A DNA stretch of 52,555 nt, from NCBI GenBank assembly GCA_016793775.1, contig JAEULK010000082.1:1-52555 (forward strand). The letters run 5' to 3'. Both the position numbers and the translations under genes were made by a program. Below, piece by piece: positions 17,769-26,836 of the stretch. Origin of the DNA: Sphingopyxis sp. (GTDB lineage Bacteria > Pseudomonadota > Alphaproteobacteria > Sphingomonadales > Sphingomonadaceae). The notes beneath the pieces were generated by a model that ran no database searches, was not told the DNA's origin, and worked only from the letters and a program-made list of their open reading frames with translations. Within the stretch, counting starts at the first letter, position 1. Every line of letters starts with the position of its first letter.

Positions 17769-19172
17769 TTACCTGTCGTACGCCTTCGGTAGCACACCTT
17801 CCGCCGGGTTCGCATAACGATCGCGCAGACGGTCCTGCCGCGTGACCAGCGACTGGCGCTTCCCGTCGATCCACAGCATCGCCGGGCGGCTGCCCAGTTC
17901 GAGCGGATCATCGTCCCATATCACGACGTCGCCGACACGCCCCGGGCGCAGCGAACCGATGCTGGCGTCCATGCCGACCGCACGCGCCGGGGCGCTGCTG
18001 ATCGCGGCGAAGGCCTGATCCCAGCTCAATCCGCTCGCGCCGGGCAGCTTGGTCAGCGCGACCAGATTGCCGGCATATTGCGTCGCATAGCCCATCTTGT
18101 GTGCATCGTCGTCGTCGAACACCCCGACCGACACCGACACCCCCGCGGCGGCGAGCCGCCCCGCGTTCGACTGCGTCGCGCCCAATTGCTCGAAGCTCGA
18201 CGGCAGATCGGTCAGCGGCGACACCAGCACCGGCACGCGCGCCGCGGCGATGTCGTTCGCGACCAGCCATCCCTCGGTCGCGCCGACCAGCACCAGCTTC
18301 AGCGCCGGGAACTCGGTCTTGAGCTTGATGACGTTGAGGATGTCGGTCGCGCGGTCGACCCGCACGAACAGCGGGGTCGTCCCGTCGATCACGCGCACCA
18401 GCGCATCGGCGTCGGCGCGCTGGATCAGCGCGTCGCTGCCCCATTCGGCTAGCGTTGCCGGGTTGCGGGCATAGCTGCGCGCCGCCAGCAACTGCTCGCG
18501 GAACAGCAGGAACAGCGCGGCGCGGCTGCCGCCCGCCTTCGCCGAGCCGTCCTCGCCGAACGCCACGAACTGCAGCGCGCGGGGCCTGGTCACCATGTCG
18601 TTGTCGTCGGCCAGGTCGACCACCGCACCCTGCCCGGCGAACAGGCTGCCGCTCGCCCCCGGCGCGACGATCGCGCGGGTGACGCCGTCGGCGCGGTTCA
18701 CCGCGACCGGCGATCCCATCGGGTTGAGCGCCGGCGCGATGTCGAGCCCCGCCGAAAAGCGCGACTTGCTCGCCGAGCGGTCGTTGGTACCGTTCACCGC
18801 ATCGACCTCGGTCAGCCCGACGCGGCTGAACGCTGCGACGATCCCCGGCGTGACCCAGCGGCCACCCGCGTCGACACGCTCTATGCCCCCAGGCACGGGC
18901 ACGCCCGCCCCCGCCGCGACGACCTTGCCGCCGCGCACGACGACGGTGCCGCCGTCGATCGGCGCGCTGCCGTCGCCGATGACGAGCTTGGCATTGACGA
19001 TCGCGATGTCTTGCGCCGATGCCGCTGATGCAAGCGCCAAGGCTGCGACCAAAGCGCCCCCCAACCCCGCTTGTGTCGAGCGAAGTCGAGACACGCTGGC
19101 CCCCGCGCTCGCGTCCCTCGACTTCGCTCGGGACAAACGGAAATGGGTGATGAGGTTCGGGGCGCGGATCAT
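17769..19172 (-). CDS. amidohydrolase-fold protein lacking metal ligands
   Basis: A 467-aa exported protein of the amidohydrolase superfamily. The N-terminal beta sandwich (DIAIVNAKLVIGDGSAPIDG) and the C-terminal closure (GSLRPGRVGDVVIWDDDPLE) are clear. Where active members read TPGxIDxHxH, this one has TPGIVAAFSRVG, and the later histidine ligands are also absent, so it is probably not an active hydrolase. The ATG at 19172 overlaps the stop of the active-looking paralogue upstream (ATGA), implying a paired complex. Residues 13-34, between the start and the hydrophobic signal core (ALVAALALASAASAQ), are encoded by a palindromic repeat (19071-19136). Confidence 0.85.
   Translation of the reverse strand: MIRAPNLITHFRLSRAKSRDASAGASVSRLRSTQAGLGGALVAALALASAASAQDIAIVNAKLVIGDGSAPIDGGTVVVRGGKVVAAGAGVPVPGGIERVDAGGRWVTPGIVAAFSRVGLTEVDAVNGTNDRSASKSRFSAGLDIAPALNPMGSPVAVNRADGVTRAIVAPGASGSLFAGQGAVVDLADDNDMVTRPRALQFVAFGEDGSAKAGGSRAALFLLFREQLLAARSYARNPATLAEWGSDALIQRADADALVRVIDGTTPLFVRVDRATDILNVIKLKTEFPALKLVLVGATEGWLVANDIAAARVPVLVSPLTDLPSSFEQLGATQSNAGRLAAAGVSVSVGVFDDDDAHKMGYATQYAGNLVALTKLPGASGLSWDQAFAAISSAPARAVGMDASIGSLRPGRVGDVVIWDDDPLELGSRPAMLWIDGKRQSLVTRQDRLRDRYANPAEGVLPKAYDR
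19071..19136. repeat. palindromic repeat family 3 inside amidohydrolase signal region
   Basis: Two inverted units, GTGTCGAGCGAAGTCGAGAC (from 19073) and its near reverse complement GTCCCTCGACTTCGCTCGGG (from 19113), are separated by 18 bp. The GAGCGAAGTCGAG core is a common sphingomonad-type intergenic repeat. Here it is translated as part of an unusually long N-terminal region before the signal-peptide core. Confidence 0.8.
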
Positions 19173-20584
19173 TTCACATCCCCTTCGCCCGGCTGGCCGA
19201 GCTCGAAATCGCTCACCGGCCGCCGTTTGGGGTCCATCGCGTCGTATAGCATCGCGCCGTCGATCCACACTTTTTCGGGCCGCGAATAGACGCTGAACGG
19301 ATTGCCGTTCCACAGCACCACGTCGGCCATCTTGCCGGGCTTCAGGCTGCCGGTCTTGTCGGCGATGCCCAGCGCCTTCGCCGGATTGTACGACAGCCAG
19401 GTCCATGCCTGCTCGTCGCTGACGTCGATGCCCATGCGGTGCCCCGCGGCGCGCGCTTTGGCCGCTTCCTGGTTCAGCCGCTGGATCTGGTTGGCGTCGT
19501 CCGAATGGACGATCGTGCAAGCGCCCGCCTTGTACACCAGCGGGACATTCTCCTTGACCGAGTCATAGGCTTCCATTTTGAAGCCCCACCAGTCGGCCCA
19601 CATCGCCGAGCAGATGCCCTCTTTCGCCAGTATATCGGCGATCTTGTAGCTTTCGACCGCATGGTGGAAGGTCGACACCTTATAGCCGAATTCCTTCGAC
19701 ATATCGATCACCAGCGCCATTTCGTCGGCGCGGTAGCAGTGGTTGTGGACCAGGATCTCGCCCGACAGCACGCCCGCGAGCGTCTCCATCGCGAGGTCGC
19801 GATCGACCGCCTTGCCGTCGTCGAGCTTCTTCTTGTACGCGACCGCCTTCGCCCAGGTCTGGCGGTTGACCGCGAAATTGCCCATGCGGGTCGAGGGCAT
19901 GCGCCCCTTGGCGCCGTAAACGCGCTTCGGATTCTCGCCGCACGCCATTTTCAAACCATAAGGCGCGCCGGGGAATTTCATCCCCTGCACTGTGCGCGAC
20001 GGCACATTCTTGAGCGTGATCGAACGCCCGCCCATCAAATTCGCGCTACCGGGCAGAACCTGCAGCGACGTCACGCCGCCGTTCGCCAGTGCGCGGCTGA
20101 ACCCCGGGTCCTGCGGCCAGACGCTATGCTCGGACCAGACCTCGGGCGTCGTCGGCGACGTCGCCTCGTTGCCGTCCGAATGCGCATCGACGCTGGGCGA
20201 GGGATAGTCGCCCAGATGGCTGTGGATATCGATCACGCCGGGGGTGAGGAACTTGCCCGTACCGTCGATCACATCGGCATCGGTCGGCAACTCCATGTCG
20301 GGGCCGCCGATCCTGTCCACCTTGCCGCTCGACATCACGATCGCGCCATTGTCGATCCGCCCGCCCTCGCCGTCGAAGATCGTGACGCCCTTCACGACCG
20401 TCAGCCGTGTCGGATATCCCTTGTAGGTCGAGGGATAGGGGTCCTTGTCGACCTTGACCGGCTTGTCGGCCTTTTCGGCGGCGGGCTTGCTGCTCGCCGT
20501 TTCCACCTCGCCGCTGGTCGCGGTGCAACCCGCGAACGCCAGCGACGCCGCGGCCAAAAGGCCGGCCTTCATGCCCCGGATCAT
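19169..20584 (-). CDS. amidohydrolase, lipoprotein
   Basis: A 471-aa lipid-anchored amidohydrolase-superfamily enzyme. The signal MIRGMKAGLLAAASLAFAGC ends in lipobox FAGC. The metal site is intact: TPGVIDIHSHLGDY, then VHNHCYRADE, FHHAVESY and VHSDDANQ, closing with GSLKPGKMADVVLWNGNP. Related enzymes hydrolyse cyclic amides, dipeptides (prolidase-like) or hydantoins. It lies 3 bp after a POT peptide transporter and overlaps a degenerate paralogue, so periplasmic cleavage of a peptide-like substrate is a fair inference. AAGGGAG precedes the ATG. Confidence 0.88.
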   Translation of the reverse strand: MIRGMKAGLLAAASLAFAGCTATSGEVETASSKPAAEKADKPVKVDKDPYPSTYKGYPTRLTVVKGVTIFDGEGGRIDNGAIVMSSGKVDRIGGPDMELPTDADVIDGTGKFLTPGVIDIHSHLGDYPSPSVDAHSDGNEATSPTTPEVWSEHSVWPQDPGFSRALANGGVTSLQVLPGSANLMGGRSITLKNVPSRTVQGMKFPGAPYGLKMACGENPKRVYGAKGRMPSTRMGNFAVNRQTWAKAVAYKKKLDDGKAVDRDLAMETLAGVLSGEILVHNHCYRADEMALVIDMSKEFGYKVSTFHHAVESYKIADILAKEGICSAMWADWWGFKMEAYDSVKENVPLVYKAGACTIVHSDDANQIQRLNQEAAKARAAGHRMGIDVSDEQAWTWLSYNPAKALGIADKTGSLKPGKMADVVLWNGNPFSVYSRPEKVWIDGAMLYDAMDPKRRPVSDFELGQPGEGDVK

Positions 20585-20587
20585 CGC

Positions 20588-22264
20588 TTATGCTCCCTTG
20601 GGTTCGGGATGGACGCCGGCGGCGAGCGGTTCGCCGAGTTCGCGGTTGCCCGCCAGATCGTCGCCGTCGCTAAGCTTGTCGAGATGCATCCAGCGCTTCA
20701 CGAGCGGGCTGAGCAACAGCACGACGACACCCACGCCGATCGCGACCCAGCCGATCTTGTCATAGATGGCGAGCGTCTTGGCCTGCACCATTTCGCCCTC
20801 CTCGCCGCCGGTCGCCTCGCCGATCTTGCCGGCAACGAAATTTCCGACGGCGGTCATATAGAACCAGGCGCCCATGATCAGGCTGGCGAGATAGCCCGGC
20901 GCGAGCCTTGTCATGGCAGACAGGCCGACCGGCGACAGGCACAGCTCGCCGGTCGTGTGCAGCAGATAGATCAGGAAGACGAAGATCACCGGGGTCAGAT
21001 TGACTTCGACCCCCGCCTGGTTCGCACCCGTCACGCCGAAGGTCGCGGCACCCCAGACGAATAGGAGGAAACCGGCGCCGACCTGCAGCAACGCCAGACC
21101 GAATTTCGCCGGCGCCGACGGCTCCATGTTCTTGCGCGCCAGCGTGATCCAGAACCAGGCGAAAATCGGCGCGAAGATCATGATATAGATCGGGTTGATC
21201 GACTGGAACAGCGACGCCGGGACGCCGCCGATGTCGACGAACTTCTTGGTATATTGGTTCAGCGAACCCCCCGCCTGCTCGAACAGGCCCCAGAACAGCG
21301 GGTTGAGGGCGATGAGGAACAGGATCGCGAACATCCGCTCGCGCGCCACCTTCTCGAGCTTGAACGCCTCGAAGAGAACATAGCCCAGAAGCGCGATGCC
21401 CGACACGAGCAGCAGCATCTGGATGACGTCGCGATACTGGATCAGGCCCCAGATCACCGCGACCGACAACAGGCCGATGACGTAGAGGAAGTTTTCGAGC
21501 GAAATGCCAAAGGTCGGCGCTTTCAGTGCCTGCGGATCGGGCGCTTCGCCCTTGCCGAGCAGCAGCGGCTTGAACGCGATGAACACCAGCAGGCCGACGA
21601 CCATGCCGATGCCGGCGAGGCCGAAACCATAGGCCCAACCTACTGTCTGGCCAAGATAGCCGACGAGGATCGTGCCGATCGCGGCACCCGAATTGATGCC
21701 CATATAGAAGAGCGTGTAGGCGCCGTCGCGACGCTTGTCGGTCATCGGGTAAAGCTGGCCGACGATCACCGAGATATTGGCCTTCAAAAAGCCCGAGCCG
21801 ACGATGATGAAGGCGAGCGCCGCCCAGAGGAAGCCGATCTGCGCATTGTTCTGGCCGCCGTCGCCTTCGACCGCCATCAATATATGGCCGATGGCGAGCA
21901 GCACCCCGCCGAAGATCACGGCCTTGCGCTGGCCCAGATAGCGGTCGGCGAGCCAGCCGCCGAGGACCGGGGTGATATAGACGAGGCTCGCATAGGCACC
22001 CAGAATGCCGTTACCCGCCGCCTCGGTGAAATCCCAATGTTCGACAAGGTAGAAAACCAGGATCGCGCGCATGCCGTAATAGGAAAAACGCTCCCACATT
22101 TCGGCAAAGAACAACACGTAAAGACCGCGCGGATGCCCCGCGACTTCCTCGGTCTTGCGGCCCGCGATCATCGCGCCCGCGATGACGAAGGCGGTCAGGA
22201 CGACAAGCGCGATGGCGAACACCCAATCACCCTCGCCCCAGCTTCCAATCGGTTTGATGTCCAC
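20588..22264 (-). CDS. POT family proton-coupled peptide transporter
   Basis: A 558-aa inner-membrane MFS transporter of the POT/PTR family, importing di- and tripeptides with protons. The POT signature region FFAEMWERFSYYGMRAILVF (the ExxERFxYYG motif) and the second signature around FYMGINSGAAIG are present, with about 12-14 helices. I favour the GTG at 22264 (VDIKPIGSWGEGDW) with AAAGGG just upstream; a TTG 57 nt earlier is possible. It is the first gene of the operon with the two amidohydrolases, pairing uptake with hydrolysis. Confidence 0.9.
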   Translation of the reverse strand: MDIKPIGSWGEGDWVFAIALVVLTAFVIAGAMIAGRKTEEVAGHPRGLYVLFFAEMWERFSYYGMRAILVFYLVEHWDFTEAAGNGILGAYASLVYITPVLGGWLADRYLGQRKAVIFGGVLLAIGHILMAVEGDGGQNNAQIGFLWAALAFIIVGSGFLKANISVIVGQLYPMTDKRRDGAYTLFYMGINSGAAIGTILVGYLGQTVGWAYGFGLAGIGMVVGLLVFIAFKPLLLGKGEAPDPQALKAPTFGISLENFLYVIGLLSVAVIWGLIQYRDVIQMLLLVSGIALLGYVLFEAFKLEKVARERMFAILFLIALNPLFWGLFEQAGGSLNQYTKKFVDIGGVPASLFQSINPIYIMIFAPIFAWFWITLARKNMEPSAPAKFGLALLQVGAGFLLFVWGAATFGVTGANQAGVEVNLTPVIFVFLIYLLHTTGELCLSPVGLSAMTRLAPGYLASLIMGAWFYMTAVGNFVAGKIGEATGGEEGEMVQAKTLAIYDKIGWVAIGVGVVVLLLSPLVKRWMHLDKLSDGDDLAGNRELGEPLAAGVHPEPKGA

Positions 22265-22333
22265 GCGATTCCCTTTATTTCTGATGTCTGCTTGCGGCTT
22301 TTCACCGCGTTGATCGGGCAACCTAGCGCGAAA

Positions 22334-22417
22334 ATTGCGTATGGGAAGAATCTAATTGCGCATGAAACCGGTTGCGCGACGAGCCGAATTTATTGCGAAC
22401 CGTTCGCAACACTTGCG
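22334..22417. promoter_or_regulatory. operator-like TTGCG repeats and palindrome
   Basis: In the 174-bp divergent gap between the peptide transporter and the nitroreductase, TTGCG recurs at 22335, 22356, 22372, 22393 and 22413. ATTGCGTATG and ATTGCGCATG stand 21 bp apart, about two helical turns. A perfect 17-bp palindrome TTGCGAACCGTTCGCAA lies at 22393-22409. These look like operator sites; the regulator is not known. Confidence 0.55.
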
Positions 22418-22438
22418 CCGCGGCCCAGAAAGCGCCAC

Positions 22439-23029
22439 ATGGCGCGCATGTTCAACGACACCTCCTCGCTCCGCTCGCACCTCGCCACCCGCCGCTCGGG
22501 CAAGGCGCGCGACATGACCCTGCCCCGCCCCGACGCCGCCACCTTGCGCGACATCATCGCGCTCGCGCTGCGCACCCCCGATCATGGCAAGCTCGCCCCC
22601 TGGCGCATCGTCACCGTCGCCGACGATCAGCGCGACACCTTGGCGAGCTTGCTCAAGCAGGCCTGGGTCAAGGAGAACCCCGGCGCCGCGGGGCTCGACC
22701 TCTCGGCGCTCGACCAGTTCGCGCATCAGGCGCCCACCCTGCTCGTCCTGCTTTCGACCCCGGTCGCGGGCGCCAAGATCCCGGTCTGGGAGCAGCAGAT
22801 GTCGGCGGGTGCGGTCGGCATGAACCTGCTCCACGCCGCGCACGCGCACGGCTTCGTCGGCAGCTGGCTCACCGGCTGGGCGGCCTATTCGCCCGACGTT
22901 GCGGCGGCGTTCGGCGCGCGCGAGGGGGACACCATCGTCGGCTATTTTTTCCTCGGCACCGCCGGCGCCCCGCTCTCCGAGCGCCCCCGTCCCGAATATG
23001 ACGACGTGGTTCGCGCTTGGGACATTTAA
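22439..23029 (+). CDS. nitroreductase family protein
   Basis: A 196-aa FMN-dependent oxidoreductase of the small YdjA-like nitroreductase group. It has the FMN-phosphate arginine region TRRSGKARDM, ALRTPDHGKLAPWRIV, the dimer segment MSAGAVGMNLLHAAHAHGFVGSW and the end GYFFLGTAG. The physiological substrate is unknown. ATG codons at 22439 and 22448 are both possible; neither has a strong ribosome site. It is transcribed divergently from the peptide transporter. Confidence 0.88.
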   Translation: MARMFNDTSSLRSHLATRRSGKARDMTLPRPDAATLRDIIALALRTPDHGKLAPWRIVTVADDQRDTLASLLKQAWVKENPGAAGLDLSALDQFAHQAPTLLVLLSTPVAGAKIPVWEQQMSAGAVGMNLLHAAHAHGFVGSWLTGWAAYSPDVAAAFGAREGDTIVGYFFLGTAGAPLSERPRPEYDDVVRAWDI

Positions 23030-23099
23030 TTACAAACGATTGCAGATGGCGCTAATATTGTGATTTGACTGTGCTGCTGTCTTATGGCATTAAGGCGGC

Positions 23100-23447
23100 A
23101 TGCTCGATCAGTCCAAACCCGTGTACCAGCGTCTGCGCGATGTCATCGCCAACGCCATCCTCGACGGCAGCTTCAACGACGGCGACATGCTCCCGTCGGT
23201 ACGCAGCCTCGCCGCCGAAGAAGGCGCCAACCCGCTCACCGTCGCCAAGGCCTATCAGACCTTCCAGGACGAGGGCCTTGTCACGGTGAAGCGCGGCGTC
23301 GGCATGTTCGTCGCCAACGGCGCGACCGAACGGCTGCGCGACCTGATGCGCGAGGATTTCCTGGCGAATGTCTGGCCCCCCGTCGCCGACCAGATGCGCC
23401 GCATCGGGCTGGATGCGCGGACCTTGCTGGATCTGACCGAGGCCTGA
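23100..23447 (+). CDS. GntR family regulator, YtrA type
   Basis: A 115-aa transcriptional regulator with an N-terminal winged helix (PVYQRLRDVIANAILDGSF, LPSVRSLAAEEGANPLTVAKAYQ, then the wing EGLVTVKRGVGMFV) and a very short C-terminal tail, as in the YtrA subfamily. Such regulators usually control an adjacent ABC transporter, but none is seen here; the target may be itself or the neighbouring nitroreductase. AAGGCGG lies a few bases before the ATG. Confidence 0.9.
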   Translation: MLDQSKPVYQRLRDVIANAILDGSFNDGDMLPSVRSLAAEEGANPLTVAKAYQTFQDEGLVTVKRGVGMFVANGATERLRDLMREDFLANVWPPVADQMRRIGLDARTLLDLTEA

Positions 23448-23504
23448 AACACAGAGGCGTCCCATCAATGGCTTGCCGGATGACGATCTGGGGAGAGGGA
23501 AATC

Positions 23505-23593
23505 GCCGCCCCCGCGAAGGCGGGGGCCGCTAGCGGTCTTAATTAGCGTCGTTGTTTAGAACCGATTGCGGCCCCCGCCTTTGCGGGGGCGAC
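23505..23593. repeat. palindromic repeat family 1, copy D
   Basis: Inverted units at 23505-23528 and 23570-23593 are separated by 41 bp of lower-GC sequence. It lies between the convergent GntR and TPR-lipoprotein genes. Confidence 0.85.
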
Positions 23594-23610
23594 GTAACAG
23601 ACAACACATG

Positions 23611-25449
23611 TTACCGCCCCACCTGCTCCATCTTCTCGCGCAAATCCGCCGCCGCCTGCGCATCCCCACCCTGCGCCAGTTGCTCGGCGTAAAGCCGCAT
23701 GATCTCGCCGTTCAGCGGCTGCAGCCGGTACGCCAGCGCGATCATGCCCATCGCCCGCGCGCGCTCGCCCTTGGCGGCATAGGCCTTCGACAATTCGCGC
23801 AGCACCACGACGTCGCGGTTGCCGACGCGTTGGCGGACGCGCTCGAAATGGGCGATCGCGTCGTCCCAATGTTCCAGGTCCATCGCCAGCGATCCCGCCA
23901 GCCGGTCGGCGGCGAGGCTCGACGGCTGGCTGTCGCGCAGCGCCAGGATCGTCGCCCCCGACCCCGCCGCGTCGCCCGCGCGGTACAGCGCATTGGCCAG
24001 CCGCAAGGTCGTGCGCTCGCTCGCGTCGAGGTCGCGCGCGGCGCGGAAGCTGCGCACCGCCTGGGCATAGTCGCCCGCCGCCATCGCCGCGTCGCCGTGC
24101 AATATATTCGCGTCGGCCACCCCGCGATTGGCGTCGCGCAGCACCGCCGCGCGCTGCAACGCCCGCGCCGCATTGCCCCCCGCCATCTCGGCCTCCATCG
24201 CCGGGATCACCTTCGCCGGATTGAGCGGCTCGGCGTCGGCGTCGCCCGACAGATTATAGCCGTCGGGCGCGAAGGGCGCCGCCTCGCCCGGCGCCAGCGC
24301 CGCAGCGCGCGCCTGATATTCGGCCGACGCATCCCCCCGCCCCAGCTCGGCGGCGACCCGCGCCGCGAGCAACAGGCTCCAGCTGTCGGCATCGGCGCGC
24401 GACACGATCGGCGCCAGCGCCTCGGCGGCGCCATCGGCATCGCCCCCCGCCCATTCGGCCACCGCGAGAATGCGCCGCGCGGTCAGATTTTCGGGCTGCA
24501 CCTCGATCAGCCGGTCGGCCCAGGTCGCCGCCACCGCCTCGCCGCCGAGTTCGAGCTCGACCACCGCGCTCAGCAGCATGAACCCCGGCTCGTCGTCGAG
24601 CCGCCCGCGCGTGCGCTGGAGCAGGCTGCGCGCCAGCCGGTAATTGCCCGCACGCGCCGCGAGCACCGCTTGCAGATAATAGATTTGCGCATTGCCGGGC
24701 ACGAGCGCCGCGGCGCGGCGCAGCGACACCAGCATATCCTTGTAGCGCCCCAGATCGCCGAGCGTCGCCGCCTGGTCGATCAGCGCGCCGGCATTGTCGG
24801 GATCGGCCTCCAGCGCCGCGTCATACCACTCCAGCGACGCGGTCAGTCCCAACTGGGTACGCACGAGGTTCGCCTTATAGGCGAGCGCCGCGCTGTTCGC
24901 CTTGTCGAGCTCGATCGCATAGTCGATCGCATCGCGCGCGCCGAGCGCATCGGCATTGGCCTCGCGAAAGCGCGCGACATCGACCCACAGGTCCGAATTG
25001 CGCGGCAGGTCGCGCACCGCCCGGTCATAGGCATCGCGCGCCGAGCCCCTGTCGCCATTGTCGAGATGCACATTGCCCGCGACCCACGCCGCCTCGCCGA
25101 TCATCTCGGGCGCGATCGCCCCCGCGTCGAGGATGCGAAAGGCGCGGTCGCCGTCACCCTGCATCGCCGCCGCCTTCGCCGCCAGCGGGCGCAGCGCGGC
25201 TTCGTCGCCCCCCGCGCCGAGCGCTGCCTGAACCGCGGCCTCGGCGCCGACGCCGTCGCCCAGCTTGAGCAACAGGCGCGCCAGCTCGACCTGCCGGGCG
25301 AGTTGTTTAGGATCCTCGGCGAGCGTCTCCTGCAAAGCGACGCGCCTTTGTTCGAGCGCGGCGCGCGGGCTCACCGCGCGGCCGCCGTCGCACCCTGCGA
25401 GCAGCAGCGCGCCGAGCAGCGCGCCGATCCAGATGCGCGGGTGCCGCAA
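23611..25449 (-). CDS. prsT: XrtA/PEP-CTERM-locus TPR lipoprotein (PrsT-like)
   Basis: A 612-aa lipoprotein consisting of a lipobox signal (IGALLGALLLAGC) and tandem tetratricopeptide-type helical repeats to the end. Proteins of this kind (PrsT) accompany PrsK/PrsR in exosortase-linked exopolysaccharide loci, probably as a periplasmic scaffold for polymer export or protein sorting. It is shorter than many PrsT proteins, so the name rests largely on context. The best start is a TTG at 25449, right after the prsR stop, with GGCGG upstream, giving MRHPRIWIGALLGALLLAGC; an ATG at 25488 would overlap prsR by 38 bp. Confidence 0.78.
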   Translation of the reverse strand: MRHPRIWIGALLGALLLAGCDGGRAVSPRAALEQRRVALQETLAEDPKQLARQVELARLLLKLGDGVGAEAAVQAALGAGGDEAALRPLAAKAAAMQGDGDRAFRILDAGAIAPEMIGEAAWVAGNVHLDNGDRGSARDAYDRAVRDLPRNSDLWVDVARFREANADALGARDAIDYAIELDKANSAALAYKANLVRTQLGLTASLEWYDAALEADPDNAGALIDQAATLGDLGRYKDMLVSLRRAAALVPGNAQIYYLQAVLAARAGNYRLARSLLQRTRGRLDDEPGFMLLSAVVELELGGEAVAATWADRLIEVQPENLTARRILAVAEWAGGDADGAAEALAPIVSRADADSWSLLLAARVAAELGRGDASAEYQARAAALAPGEAAPFAPDGYNLSGDADAEPLNPAKVIPAMEAEMAGGNAARALQRAAVLRDANRGVADANILHGDAAMAAGDYAQAVRSFRAARDLDASERTTLRLANALYRAGDAAGSGATILALRDSQPSSLAADRLAGSLAMDLEHWDDAIAHFERVRQRVGNRDVVVLRELSKAYAAKGERARAMGMIALAYRLQPLNGEIMRLYAEQLAQGGDAQAAADLREKMEQVGR

Positions 25450-25450
25450 C

Positions 25451-26836
25451 TCAGGCCGCCTGCATCCGATATTGCTTGAGCAGATCATAGAGCGTCGGCC
25501 GGCTGATCCCGAGCAGCTTGGCGGCGAGCGAGATATTGCCCTCGCTCTGCATCATCGCGCGGCGGATCGCGACGCGGTCGGCCGCCTCGCGCGCGCTGCG
25601 CAGGTTGAGCCACGCCTCGTCGCCGTCGTTGGCGGCCGCCCCCGCCAGATCGAGGTCGTCCTTCGCGACCAGCTTGCCGTCGGCCATGATGACCGCGCGC
25701 TTGATGCGGTTTTCGAGCTCGCGGACGTTGCCCGGCCAGCGCGCCTCGTCGATCGCCTGCAGCGCGTCGGGCGCGAAACCGCGCACTCCGGGGTTCATGG
25801 CGGGTGCATATTGGTGCAGAAAATGGCGTGCCAGCAGCACCGCGTCGCCCGGCCGCTCGGCGAGCGCCGGGATCTTCACCACCATCTCGGCGAGCCGGTA
25901 ATAAAGATCGTCGCGGAAACTCTGCGCCGCGATCATCGCGTCGAGGTCGCGGTGCGTCGCGCAGACGATCCGTGTATCGACCGCGATCGCCTTGCGCCCG
26001 CCGATCCGCTCGATCGTCCGTTCCTGCAGGAAACGCAGCAATTTGACCTGCAACGGCAGCGGGATATCGCCGACCTCGTCGAGAAAGAGCGTGCCGCCAT
26101 GCGCCAGCTCGATCTTGCCCTCGGTGGTCTTCACCGCGCCGGTGAAGGCGCCCTTCTCATGCCCGAACAATTCGCTTTCGAGCAGATTCTCGGGGATCGC
26201 GGCACAGTTGATCGCGACGAAGGCGCCGTCGCGCCGACCGCTCGCCTCGTGCAGCCCGCGCGCCAGCAATTCCTTGCCGGTCCCGCTCGCGCCCAGCAGC
26301 ATCACACTGACGTCGAGATTGGCGACGCGCTCGATCGTCCGCGCGACCTTCAGCATCTCGGGCGCGCCGGTGATCATCGCGCCCAGCACCCGATTGTCGC
26401 TCGCCCCCTGCTCGGCCAGCCGCGCATTTTCGACCTCGAGCTCGCGCACATGAAAGGCGCGCCGCACGATCAGCCCCAGTTCCTCGATATCGATCGGCTT
26501 CTGATAGAAATCCCAGGCGCCCTGCGCGATCGCGTTCAGCGCGCTCGCGCGCTCGCCATGCCCCGACACCACGATCACCTTGGTGTCGGGCTTGATCTCG
26601 AGGATCGCCTGCAACGTCCGGAACCCCTCGCGCGTCCCGTCGGGATCGGGGGGCAGCCCCAGGTCGAGCGTCACCACCGCCGGCTCCTCGGCGCGCAGCA
26701 ATTCGATGGCGCCGTCATGATCGCCCGCGATCAGCACCTCATAGCCGTCATAGGCCCATTTGAGCTGCGTCTGCAGCCCCGGGTCGTCCTCGACCACCAG
26801 CAGTTTTTGCGGTGCCCCGGCGCCGTCGTTCTTCAT
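25451..26836 (-). CDS. prsR: PrsR-type sigma-54 response regulator
   Basis: A 461-aa NtrC-family regulator of the PEP-CTERM/exosortase class. The receiver has LLVVEDD, the phosphoacceptor in VVTLDLGLP and the QKP lysine. The AAA+ domain is canonical: Walker A GASGTGKE, the sigma-54 loop GAFTGA, Walker [14 protein letters not shown] and [11 protein letters not shown]. It ends in a Fis-type HTH ([19 protein letters not shown]). All key residues are intact, unlike the regulator at 5255-6688. Its ATG overlaps the prsK stop by 4 bp, so the two are a cognate pair, expected to activate sigma-54 promoters of exopolysaccharide genes. Confidence 0.92.
   Translation of the reverse strand: MKNDGAGAPQKLLVVEDDPGLQTQLKWAYDGYEVLIAGDHDGAIELLRAEEPAVVTLDLGLPPDPDGTREGFRTLQAILEIKPDTKVIVVSGHGERASALNAIAQGAWDFYQKPIDIEELGLIVRRAFHVRELEVENARLAEQGASDNRVLGAMITGAPEMLKVARTIERVANLDVSVMLLGASGTGKELLARGLHEASGRRDGAFVAINCAAIPENLLESELFGHEKGAFTGAVKTTEGKIELAHGGTLFLDEVGDIPLPLQVKLLRFLQERTIERIGGRKAIAVDTRIVCATHRDLDAMIAAQSFRDDLYYRLAEMVVKIPALAERPGDAVLLARHFLHQYAPAMNPGVRGFAPDALQAIDEARWPGNVRELENRIKRAVIMADGKLVAKDDLDLAGAAANDGDEAWLNLRSAREAADRVAIRRAMMQSEGNISLAAKLLGISRPTLYDLLKQYRMQAA

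Noticed and set aside
17494-23593. CRISPR array
   Set aside because: The repeats in this window are paired palindromes, not regularly spaced direct repeats with unique spacers, and no cas genes are present.
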